DNA of 64,000 bases from Oscillospiraceae bacterium (lineage in GTDB: Bacteria; Bacillota; Clostridia; Oscillospirales; CAG-272). The DNA is taken from the NCBI GenBank assembly GCA_015064685.1, contig SVRT01000005.1:62001-126000 (forward strand), read 5' to 3'. Shown here piece by piece: positions 10,216-18,423 of the stretch. Both the position numbers and the translations under genes were made by a program. Numbering within the stretch: the first letter of the stretch is position 1; each line of letters starts with the position of its first letter. The notes beneath the pieces were generated by a model, which saw only the letters and a list, made by a program, of their open reading frames with translations, had not been told where the DNA came from and made no database searches.

Positions 10216-11265
10216 ATGAAGAACATTTTATCATATACGCCCGAGGAGCTGAAGGCTCTGATGGGTGAGATAGGCGAGCCCGCGTACAGGGCGGGGCAGA
10301 TATTCTCCCAGCTTCACAAGGGGATCTCGCTTGACGAGATGACCAACGTTGGCAAGGCGACAAAGGAAAAGCTTTCGCGCGTGGTCGACGTGGCGTTTCC
10401 CGGTGTGAGGAGAAAGCTTGTTTCAAGGCTTGACGGCACGGTCAAATATCTCTTTGAGCTGACTGACGGCAACTGCATTGAGTCTGTCGTTATGAGGTAC
10501 GAGCACGGATACACCATCTGCATTTCCTCTCAGGTGGGCTGCAGGATGGGTTGTAAGTTCTGCGCGTCGACTCTTGCGGGTCGCGTGCGCGACCTTGAGG
10601 CAGGCGAGCTTCTCGGTCAGATAATCGCGGCGCAGAGGGATCTCGGCATCAGGATATCCAACGTGGTCATGATGGGCATTGGCGAGCCGCTTGACAACTT
10701 TGACAACGTTGTGAGATTTTTAAAGCTTGTTAATCTCCCCGAGGGAATAAACATAGGATACAGACATATTTCGCTCTCGACCTGCGGCGTAGTGCCGAAG
10801 ATCTACGAGCTTGCGAAGCTTGATCTTCCGATCACGCTGTCAATATCGCTTCACGCGCCCGATGACGAGACTCGCTCGGCTATTATGCCCGTGAATAACA
10901 CCTGGGGTGTCAGTGAGCTTCTTGATGCCTGCCGCGACTATTACAGAGTCACCGAGCGCAGGATGTCGTTTGAATACACGCTGATTTCGGGCAAGAACGA
11001 TTCGGTCGAGTCCGCGGCGCACTTGGCGCGTGTGCTTAACTCTCATCTTCGCTCGAAGAGCGAGACTATGCCGATACACGTCAATCTGATTCCCGTAAAC
11101 GAGGTTGAGGAGAGTGGATTCAAGAGCACGGGACGTGACGCGGTGCGCCGCTTTGCCGCCGAGCTTGAAAAGAAGGGAATACGCGCGACTATTCGCCGTA
11201 CCCTTGGCTCTGACATAAACGCCTCCTGCGGTCAGCTTCGTCGCGAGGAGACAAAGGGAGAATAA
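10216..11265 (+). CDS. rlmN: 23S rRNA (adenine(2503)-C(2))-methyltransferase
   Basis: Radical SAM CRMGCKFCAS, MGIGEPLDN, SISLHAPDDETR. Confidence 0.97.
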   Translation: MKNILSYTPEELKALMGEIGEPAYRAGQIFSQLHKGISLDEMTNVGKATKEKLSRVVDVAFPGVRRKLVSRLDGTVKYLFELTDGNCIESVVMRYEHGYTICISSQVGCRMGCKFCASTLAGRVRDLEAGELLGQIIAAQRDLGIRISNVVMMGIGEPLDNFDNVVRFLKLVNLPEGINIGYRHISLSTCGVVPKIYELAKLDLPITLSISLHAPDDETRSAIMPVNNTWGVSELLDACRDYYRVTERRMSFEYTLISGKNDSVESAAHLARVLNSHLRSKSETMPIHVNLIPVNEVEESGFKSTGRDAVRRFAAELEKKGIRATIRRTLGSDINASCGQLRREETKGE

Positions 11266-11318
11266 AATAACCGTCTTCTACATATTTTCGGGTAATACTG
11301 AGCATTTGGAGGAGACGT

Positions 11319-12107
11319 ATGAAAAAAAGAAAGAAAACTGATATTTCAGCCGAGATAAAGCAGATAAAAAGGCTTTTTCTTTGGGCTGTCGTTATGGCAC
11401 TTATCTGCGCCGCGCTAACAATTTCGGTGCTGTTTTACTACTTTGTGCCGAGAGACCGTGACACGTATATTCTCACAGTACCCGCTTTTGTAGGGCTGGA
11501 GCAAGAAGATATTGGTGTTTGTGACGGAGTTGAGGTAACGCGTGAGTGGATCTACTCCGACGAGGTGGCTTGCGGTACGGTTATTTCACAGATACCGTAC
11601 GCGGGCGCGAGACGGAAGGTGCATATAGGAGAGGTGTGTCCTGTCACCGTTTATATAAGTCTTGGAGAAAAGACTCAAAGGGTTCCTGCGATCATCGGAC
11701 TCGATCAGCTTTCAGCTGCGGCGGCTCTGCGATCGATCGGTGTGAAGGTTAGGAGCGTTGCGATATACGGTGACGGCGAGGACGGTACAGTGATCGATAC
11801 CTCTCCGAGGGTCGATTCCGATATCAAGTCGGGGGACACGGTGACGCTCTTCGTTTCAAGGAGGCGGGTGGAGTCACCCGTAAACGTGCCGAGCTTTATC
11901 GGGATGGAAAAGAGCGAGGCGGTGCGGCGCGCTCTGTCGCTCGGTTTGTTTATTGGATATATTGAGGATTTTGGGAAAGGCTCTTCCGTTTTTGCGCAGA
12001 GTATTCCCGAGGGCGCAAGCGTTTTGCGCGGAAGCTATATAAGCTTCAAGGCAGGCGGAGAAGGCGACGTGGGAGAAAGACCCTGGCCGCCGATCGCCTC
12101 AAATTAA
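11319..12107 (+). CDS. Single-pass membrane protein with about three PASTA domains, no kinase domain
   Basis: N-terminal basic/TM segment then VPAFVGLEQ..., VPAIIGLDQLSAAAALRSIGV..., VPSFIGMEKSEAVRRALSLGL... PASTA-like repeats. Confidence 0.85.
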   Translation: MKKRKKTDISAEIKQIKRLFLWAVVMALICAALTISVLFYYFVPRDRDTYILTVPAFVGLEQEDIGVCDGVEVTREWIYSDEVACGTVISQIPYAGARRKVHIGEVCPVTVYISLGEKTQRVPAIIGLDQLSAAAALRSIGVKVRSVAIYGDGEDGTVIDTSPRVDSDIKSGDTVTLFVSRRRVESPVNVPSFIGMEKSEAVRRALSLGLFIGYIEDFGKGSSVFAQSIPEGASVLRGSYISFKAGGEGDVGERPWPPIASN

Positions 12108-12124
12108 CAGAAAGAGGACGTTTA

Positions 12125-13027
12125 ATGACAGGAAGGATAGTTGAGGGTGTTGGAGGACTTTACACCGTCAGAGTTGAGGAAAATGGCGAGATAAAAAAGA
12201 TCGCTTGTCGCGCCAAGGGCGTTTTCAGACATGAGGGAATATCTCCGCTTGTTGGAGATATTGTTTCCGTCGATCTGTCCGCGGGCGAGGATAACGCGGT
12301 CATAGGCGAAATATTTGAGAGGGAAAACTCTCTTATCCGTCCGCCTATGGCTAATCTTGACTGCGTTTTCGTTGCTATGGCGGCGGCGAAGCCTATGCCT
12401 ATGCTTGATATGACCGACAAGCTTATTGCCATACTTGAACACAATGATATCGAGCCTGTTATCGTTATCGGAAAGGGCGAGCTTGATCCCGGTCGTGCCG
12501 AGGAGATCAGGGAGATATACGAGAAGGCGGGATACCGCGCCTTTGTTCTCTCCTGTCAGACCGGTGAGGGAGTCGGAGAGATACGTGAGTTTATTTCGTC
12601 ACGCAGAGGAATTATGGCTATGGCGGGGGCTTCGGGCGTTGGCAAGTCTACCTTGCTTAACCGTCTTTTCCCGACTCTTGAGTTAAGCACGGGAGGTGTC
12701 AGCCGCAAGACCGAGCGCGGAAGACATACGACTCGCGCGGTAACGCTTTACGATCTGGGTGACGGCTTGTTTTTCGCGGACACACCCGGATTCTCAATGC
12801 TCGATTTTGAGAGATTTGATTTCTTTGACGTGGAAGATCTTCCGCTTGCATTCAAGGAGATAAACGAGCGCATAGGTGAGTGCAAGTACACTAAATGCAC
12901 GCATTTGCGCGAGGACGGATGCGCGATCGTTGAGGCGGTAAAGCGTGGGGAGATATCAAAGAGCAGACACGACAGCTACGTGTCGCTGTATGAGATACTT
13001 AAGAATAAGCACAAGTGGGATAAGTGA
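12125..13027 (+). CDS. rsgA: Ribosome small subunit-dependent GTPase A
   Basis: GASGVGKSTLLNRL, DTPGFS, circularly permuted GTPase with C-terminal Cys/His zinc motif CKYTKCTHLREDGCAI. Confidence 0.96.
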   Translation: MTGRIVEGVGGLYTVRVEENGEIKKIACRAKGVFRHEGISPLVGDIVSVDLSAGEDNAVIGEIFERENSLIRPPMANLDCVFVAMAAAKPMPMLDMTDKLIAILEHNDIEPVIVIGKGELDPGRAEEIREIYEKAGYRAFVLSCQTGEGVGEIREFISSRRGIMAMAGASGVGKSTLLNRLFPTLELSTGGVSRKTERGRHTTRAVTLYDLGDGLFFADTPGFSMLDFERFDFFDVEDLPLAFKEINERIGECKYTKCTHLREDGCAIVEAVKRGEISKSRHDSYVSLYEILKNKHKWDK

Positions 13028-13061
13028 GCGAAGAGCGCGAGCTTGACCCGGAGAGGTTTTT

Positions 13062-13685
13062 ATGAGAGCTTTTGTTTTTGGCGGTGGGGAGATATTTCCC
13101 GAGTACATAGAGGAGAGAGTGCAGGATGGTGATATAGTCGTCTGCGCAGATTCGGGCTACAAAAACGCTCTTTCTATGGGCGTCAAGGTCGACGTTCTGG
13201 TTGGAGATTTCGATTCTCTCGGGAGTGTTCCCGACGGGGATTTTGAGCTTGTAAGAGTGCCTGCGGAGAAAAATTCGACCGATACTCAGCTTGCCGTTGA
13301 CATTGCCATTGAGCGCGGTGCAGATGAGATGATTATTGTTTCAAGCACCTCGGGTCGCGTTGATCACGCGCTCTCCGCGATGGCTATCCTCGAATATTTA
13401 TGGACCAAGAGAATTCCTGCTGTCGTTGTAAACGGGCAGAACAGGGTGAGATTTATCCGCGACAGCGGCGCGATAATCATTCGTAGTCAGTACAAGTATT
13501 TTTCAGTGGTGACGCTTGATGCCGTTGCGAAAAAGGTTAGTATCGATGGCGCGAAGTATCCGCTTGTGAAAAAGGATATCGAGCGCGGCTTTCAGTTCGC
13601 CGTCTCGAATGAGATAGTTAAGAATGCGGCGCTGATAACCGTCAAAAAGGGCTCGGTCTATATCATTGAGTCGAGGGACGTTTGA
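13062..13685 (+). CDS. thiN: Thiamine pyrophosphokinase
   Basis: ICADSGYKNA, VGDFDSLG, KNSTDTQLAVDIA; synteny after rsgA. Confidence 0.92.
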   Translation: MRAFVFGGGEIFPEYIEERVQDGDIVVCADSGYKNALSMGVKVDVLVGDFDSLGSVPDGDFELVRVPAEKNSTDTQLAVDIAIERGADEMIIVSSTSGRVDHALSAMAILEYLWTKRIPAVVVNGQNRVRFIRDSGAIIIRSQYKYFSVVTLDAVAKKVSIDGAKYPLVKKDIERGFQFAVSNEIVKNAALITVKKGSVYIIESRDV

Positions 13686-14111
13686 AATTTCAAATTTTGA
13701 TTTGTCGGGGACGCGGGGACGCGGGGGAGCGGGGACGCGGGTCGCTTTTTGAAAAAAGCTCCGCAAAAACTTCCCCTATATTAGGTCCTTTTAGGGTGAA
13801 GTAGGATTTTTCGCCGCAAGCGGCTAAAAAAATCCCTCACTGACGTTTTTGTATTGATAAGGTTTAGAACCCAGCCGATGAAAAACCTTTAAACTTAAAG
13901 AAAAACCATGTTAAGGAAAGCTCTTCAAACGATTTCAAATACACTCGCAACACGATAGCAGTGGGACTATGCAGGTGCGACACGGTGTAGATAGATAAAC
14001 CGTCTTAACTTGTATAAAATATACTTTGGGGTTTTGGGGGTGTGGGGGACGTTTTTCCCTGGAAAAGTCCCCCACGCGCATCCCCCTCGCCTCCCCTATA
14101 AACCGCAATTT
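13683..14111. repeat. Dispersed modular repeat, copy 2 (shell B' - core 1 forward - shell A')
   Basis: CAAATTTTGATTTGTCGG...CCTCCCCTATAAACCGCAATTT; core nearly identical to copy 1 but flanks exchanged. Confidence 0.9.
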
Positions 14112-14203
14112 GGCGGACAAATGAAGAATAACCGAGGGAAAAGGCGAAGCATATAATAAAAGTGACAAAACGAGGTTGACTCGGGAAAGGAGTTGCTTTT
14201 ATT

Positions 14204-14293
14204 ATGAAGATAGTGCTTGTTCGCTCACCCGGATTTCTGTCCCCGATCTTGAGGAAGATATTCGGCATAAAAAAGGAAAAAAAGAGAAGATAG
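14204..14293 (+). CDS. spoVM: Stage V sporulation protein M (29-aa amphipathic peptide)
   Basis: MKIVLVRSPGFLSPILRKIFGIKKEKKRR; aligns without gaps to B. subtilis SpoVM (MKFYTIKLPKFLGGIVRAMLGSFRKD) at M1,K2,P9,F11,L12,I15,R17,G21; AAGGAG RBS; same place after thiN as in Bacillus. Not in the supplied ORF track. Confidence 0.88.
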   Translation: MKIVLVRSPGFLSPILRKIFGIKKEKKRR

Positions 14294-14322
14294 AGGCTTA
14301 TAGATAGGCGTTGGAGATATTT

Positions 14323-16386
14323 ATGGAAAAGGAAGTAAGATTTTTTCCCGTAACTGAAAAAGAGATGCGAGAGAGGGGCTGGGAGCGCCCCGACTTCGTT
14401 TACGTTTCGGGTGACGCGTACGTCGATCACCCGTCCTTTGGCGCGGCGCTCATCTGCCGAGTGCTGGAGGACCGCGGCTTTAGGATCGCGTTTCTGGCTC
14501 AGCCCGATTACAAGTCCTGCGAGGATTTCAAGAGATTCGGTCGCCCCAGGCTTGGCTTTTTAGTTAGCGCGGGAAACATCGACTCGATGGTGGCGCATTA
14601 CACCGCCGCAAAGAGAAAGCGTACCTACGACTATTATTCCGCGGGCGGCAAGATGGGAAAGAGACCCGATCGCGCGTGCATTGTATATTCGAACCGCATA
14701 CGCGAGGCTTACGGCGATGTGCCGATCATTCTCGGCGGTCTTGAGGCATCCCTTCGCAGATTTGCGCATTACGACTATTGGGACGACAAGGTGCGCCGTT
14801 CAATACTTGTTGACAGCCGCGCGGATATTCTGACGTACGGTATGGGAGAGAAGATCCTCGTTCGTTTGGCGGAGCTTCTCGACCGCGGTATACCGATCAA
14901 AAAGATCCGCGACGTGCGCGGAACGGTATATCTTTGTTCGCCCGAGGACAAGGTAAACTACCCCGTTGCCGCGACCTTTAACTACGACGAATTAAAGACA
15001 GACAAAAGAAAATACGCCGAGGCATTCGGCGTACAGTATAAAAACCAGGACTCGATAAACGGCAAGGCTATTTGTGAGATATACGACTCAAAGATGCTTG
15101 TGCAGAATCCGCCTATGCCACCGCTTGAAAGAGAAGAGCTTGACCAAGTCTATGCGCTTCCGTTTATGCGTGCTTATCACCCGACGTATGAGAGTGAGGG
15201 CGGTGTACCTGCTATTGAGGAGGTCAAATTCTCGATCACTCACAACCGCGGATGCTTTGGCGCATGTAATTTCTGTGCGCTTGCATTCCATCAAGGGCGA
15301 ACCGTTCGCTCGAGGAGCGAAGAAAGTGTGCTTCGCGAGGCTCGCATTATTGCCGAGATGCCCGATTTCAAGGGCTACATACACGACGTTGGCGGTCCTA
15401 CGGCAAATTTCCGTTATCCATCCTGCGACAAGCAGCTAAAGGACGGAGTGTGTCCGTCGAGAAAGTGTTTAGCGCCTACGCCGTGCAAGAATCTGAAGGT
15501 AGATCACAGCGAATATATGCATCTTGTATCCGAGATCGAGAAGATACCGAGGGTGAAGAAGGTATTTATCCGTTCGGGAATAAGATTTGACTATCTTATG
15601 CTTGATGAGAATGATGCGTTCTTTAAAAAGCTTGTTCGCGACAACGTTTCGGGTCAGCTCAAGGTCGCGCCCGAGCACTGCTCGTCACCCGTACTTCGTT
15701 GCATGGGCAAACCTGATTTTGAGGTCTACCAGGGATTCAGAAGAAGGTTTTTTGAGATCACCAAATCAATGGGCAAGGAGCAGTATTTGGTTCCTTATCT
15801 TATGTCGAGTCACCCCGGCTCGACGCTCAATGACGCTATAGAGCTGGCTCTTTGCTTAAAGCGCGACAAATACGCGCCCGAGCAGGTGCAGGACTATTAT
15901 CCGACGCCGGGCACTGCATCGACGGTCATGTATTATACCGGTATAAATCCGCTTGATATGAAGCCTGTTTACGTTGTTACCGATTATCACGAAAAGCAGC
16001 TTCAGAGGGCGCTTTTGCAGTATAACAGACCCGAAAATGCCGATCTCGTCCGCGAGGCACTCGTCAAGGCGGGCAGAGAAGAGCTTATCGGCTTCGGTGA
16101 GGAATGCTTGGTGCGTCCTGCGGGCGCGAGAGGCGGAAATCATCAAGGCGCGAGAGGCGGTCAGGGAAAGAAGATCGGCTCGGTGAACGGTGCAAACGGC
16201 GGTGCGAGAGTGCAGTCGGGCAGCGCGAGAAAGCAAGGCGGTGTGCAGAAAAATAATGCGGGTGGAAACAAAAAGCCGCAAGCGGTCGCACAGAGAAGTG
16301 ATGCGCCACAGCGGAAAGATGAAAAACCGACCTACAAAAAGGGTTGGGCAAAGCCGAAAAAGGCGACAAATAAGAAGAAAAAGTGA
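14323..16386 (+). CDS. YgiQ family radical SAM protein with Gly/Arg/Lys-rich tail
   Basis: CFGACNFCAL radical SAM motif, DVGGPTANFR, PYLMSSHPGST, QDYYPTPGTAST motifs. Confidence 0.95.
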   Translation: MEKEVRFFPVTEKEMRERGWERPDFVYVSGDAYVDHPSFGAALICRVLEDRGFRIAFLAQPDYKSCEDFKRFGRPRLGFLVSAGNIDSMVAHYTAAKRKRTYDYYSAGGKMGKRPDRACIVYSNRIREAYGDVPIILGGLEASLRRFAHYDYWDDKVRRSILVDSRADILTYGMGEKILVRLAELLDRGIPIKKIRDVRGTVYLCSPEDKVNYPVAATFNYDELKTDKRKYAEAFGVQYKNQDSINGKAICEIYDSKMLVQNPPMPPLEREELDQVYALPFMRAYHPTYESEGGVPAIEEVKFSITHNRGCFGACNFCALAFHQGRTVRSRSEESVLREARIIAEMPDFKGYIHDVGGPTANFRYPSCDKQLKDGVCPSRKCLAPTPCKNLKVDHSEYMHLVSEIEKIPRVKKVFIRSGIRFDYLMLDENDAFFKKLVRDNVSGQLKVAPEHCSSPVLRCMGKPDFEVYQGFRRRFFEITKSMGKEQYLVPYLMSSHPGSTLNDAIELALCLKRDKYAPEQVQDYYPTPGTASTVMYYTGINPLDMKPVYVVTDYHEKQLQRALLQYNRPENADLVREALVKAGREELIGFGEECLVRPAGARGGNHQGARGGQGKKIGSVNGANGGARVQSGSARKQGGVQKNNAGGNKKPQAVAQRSDAPQRKDEKPTYKKGWAKPKKATNKKKK

Positions 16387-16489
16387 TTTTTTAACTCCAC
16401 CGACGGTTGATGTCTCCCCATTTCAACCGTTGGTGTGTGGATTTGTGTGAAAAATCGTGATATATTATTGTGAAAGGAGGAAGCGAGCT

Positions 16490-17101
16490 ATGGATCAGAT
16501 AAAGATCGGAAGATTCATTGCCGAGAGGCGAAAGATAAACAACTTAACGCAGGCGGAGCTTGCAGAGAGGCTCTCTATTACGGACAGGGCGGTCTCAAAA
16601 TGGGAAAACGGCAGATCGATGCCCGATTCCTCTATTATGCTTGCTTTATGCAAGGAACTCAAAATAAGTGTAAACGATTTACTTAATGGGGAGGTAGTTG
16701 ATATGGAAAGCTACAATGAAAAGGTTGAAAAGCAGTTGCTTGAGGTTATCAAGCAGAAGGAAGATGCGGACAGGAGACTTTTAGCTCTTGAATGGGTAGT
16801 TGGCATTTTGTCGGTCATAGTTCTGATCGTACCGATAATTATTGCAGCGTACGTTCAGATGGAGGATTGGCTGAGGGTTCTGCTTGTTTTCTCGGGATTT
16901 ATTCCGTGTATCGTTGGTTTTTGCTGGGCTATTAAGATCGAGCAGGTCGCGGGATACTACAAGTGTGCTCATTGCGGTCATAAGTACGTTCCGATGATGA
17001 AAAGTGTGTTGTGGTCTATGCACATGGGCAGAACGAGATATATGCGTTGCCCCGAGTGCCAGAAGAAGTCCTGGCAGAAGAAGGTCATCAGTAGGGATTG
17101 A
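16490..17101 (+). CDS. XRE-family HTH protein with two TM segments and C-terminal CxxC...CxxC zinc-ribbon-like domain
   Basis: LTQAELAERLSITDRAVSKWENGRSMPD; hydrophobic segments; CAHCGHKY...CPECQKKSW. Confidence 0.85.
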   Translation: MDQIKIGRFIAERRKINNLTQAELAERLSITDRAVSKWENGRSMPDSSIMLALCKELKISVNDLLNGEVVDMESYNEKVEKQLLEVIKQKEDADRRLLALEWVVGILSVIVLIVPIIIAAYVQMEDWLRVLLVFSGFIPCIVGFCWAIKIEQVAGYYKCAHCGHKYVPMMKSVLWSMHMGRTRYMRCPECQKKSWQKKVISRD

Positions 17102-17127
17102 GAGCATATCAAAAAAATAATCAAAAA

Positions 17128-17159
17128 CGGAGAAATCACACGGTTTCTCCGTTTTTTTG
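17128..17159 (+). terminator. Rho-independent terminator
   Basis: GGAGAAATCACACGGTTTCTCCGTTTTTTT. Confidence 0.8.
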
Positions 17160-17169
17160 CTGAAAGGGC

Positions 17170-17217
17170 TTGACAGCGTAACAATGTTATGCTATAATAA
17201 CACCGTAACAATGTTAC
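17170..17217 (+). promoter_or_regulatory. Consensus sigma-A promoter with two copies of GTAACAATGTTA(C/T)
   Basis: TTGACA 17170-17175, 17-bp spacer, TATAAT 17193-17198; palindromic motif at 17178-17190 and 17205-17217. Confidence 0.8.
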
Positions 17218-17233
17218 GCAAAGGAGGGGCGAG

Positions 17234-17629
17234 ATGGGAAATGAAAATCTTATCTCCAAAAGAGAGCTTTTGGAGAAGTACGGTATTTCCTACGGGGCGT
17301 TATACAGATGGAAGCGAAAGGGGTTGATCCCTGATGAGTGGTTTATCAAAAAGTCAACCGTCACGGGGCAGGAGACCTTTTTCCCCGAGAGGCTAGTTTG
17401 CGAGAGAGTCGAGATGATCCTCACCAAAAAGGAGGATGTTTTGCTTGACGAGCTTGCGCGCGAGCTTTCGGGCGAGGAGAAAAAGAATGAATTTATTGTT
17501 TTGAGTACGGAATACGGAGAGAAGAGCTTCAGGCTCTGTGACGTAAGGGCGATAAATATTGTTGACAGACATGGGAATAAGACGGATATTTTATCATACA
17601 TACAAAAAGCATTGGATAAAAAGGAGTGA
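17234..17629 (+). CDS. YhbD-like protein with MerR-like HTH
   Basis: [32 protein letters not shown]...; next to a bactofilin-like gene as in Bacillus yhbDEF. Confidence 0.75.
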   Translation: MGNENLISKRELLEKYGISYGALYRWKRKGLIPDEWFIKKSTVTGQETFFPERLVCERVEMILTKKEDVLLDELARELSGEEKKNEFIVLSTEYGEKSFRLCDVRAINIVDRHGNKTDILSYIQKALDKKE

Positions 17630-17635
17630 AGGGAT

Positions 17636-18370
17636 ATGAATATTTCGGGAAGCGGACATATTAGTGCAGGAGAGCATAACGAGAGAATATCGATAAGCGG
17701 AAGCGGCAGGGTGGACGGAAATATCCGTTGCATAGCGCTTCATTGCTCGGGCTCTGTCAGGGGAGAGGGAAATATTACCTGCTCCGAGGACGTGCGTGTG
17801 TCGGGCTCTGCTCATTTTAATAAGAGCGTGGATGCAGACGTTGTTTCCGTCAGCGGATCCGTGAAGGTTGGTGGTGACGTTACCGCTAAGACTGCGATAA
17901 AGATATCGGGTAGCTTTGGTTGCGGCGGAAGCCTTAAAGCCTCGCTTCTGAGCTGCTCGGGAGCTGTCGATATCGGCGGTGAAGCCGAGGCGGACGAGGT
18001 AAGGATCTCGGGCAGGATCAATTGCGCGGGGCTTCTGAATGCTGAAAAGATCGATATCAGAATGGACGGCTTTAATATCAACAGCAAAATAGGCTCTATT
18101 GGTGGCAGTGAGATAAAGATACATAATGACCGCAAAGGAGAGAAAATATCGCGCTTGCCCCTGCTTTCAAAGCTTGTAGGTGCAGGCGGTAAGATCATAG
18201 TGGACGAGCTTATCGAGGGCGATATTGTCGCAATCGAATGTGTCAAGGCACCCAGAGTTGTCGGTCGCGTGATAGCGATAGGCGCGGATTGCGAGATCGA
18301 TCTTGTGCAGTATAGCGAGGAAATTGAGATCCATCCCGATGCAAAGGTGGAGAAAATTGAAAAAATATAA
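17636..18370 (+). CDS. Polymer-forming cytoskeletal (bactofilin-like) protein
   Basis: Repeated ISGSGxVxGNI / VSGSVKVGGDV / CSGAVDIGGEAEADEVRISG right-handed beta-helix style repeats. Confidence 0.8.
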   Translation: MNISGSGHISAGEHNERISISGSGRVDGNIRCIALHCSGSVRGEGNITCSEDVRVSGSAHFNKSVDADVVSVSGSVKVGGDVTAKTAIKISGSFGCGGSLKASLLSCSGAVDIGGEAEADEVRISGRINCAGLLNAEKIDIRMDGFNINSKIGSIGGSEIKIHNDRKGEKISRLPLLSKLVGAGGKIIVDELIEGDIVAIECVKAPRVVGRVIAIGADCEIDLVQYSEEIEIHPDAKVEKIEKI

Positions 18371-18378
18371 ACTAACAA

Positions 18379-18417
18379 AAAAACAAGAACCGACGGCAGT
18401 CGGTTCTTGTTTTTGTA
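18379..18417. terminator. Bidirectional terminator hairpin
   Basis: AAACAAGAACCGACGGCAGTCGGTTCTTGTTTTT between convergent genes. Confidence 0.85.
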
Positions 18418-18423
18418 TGAATA

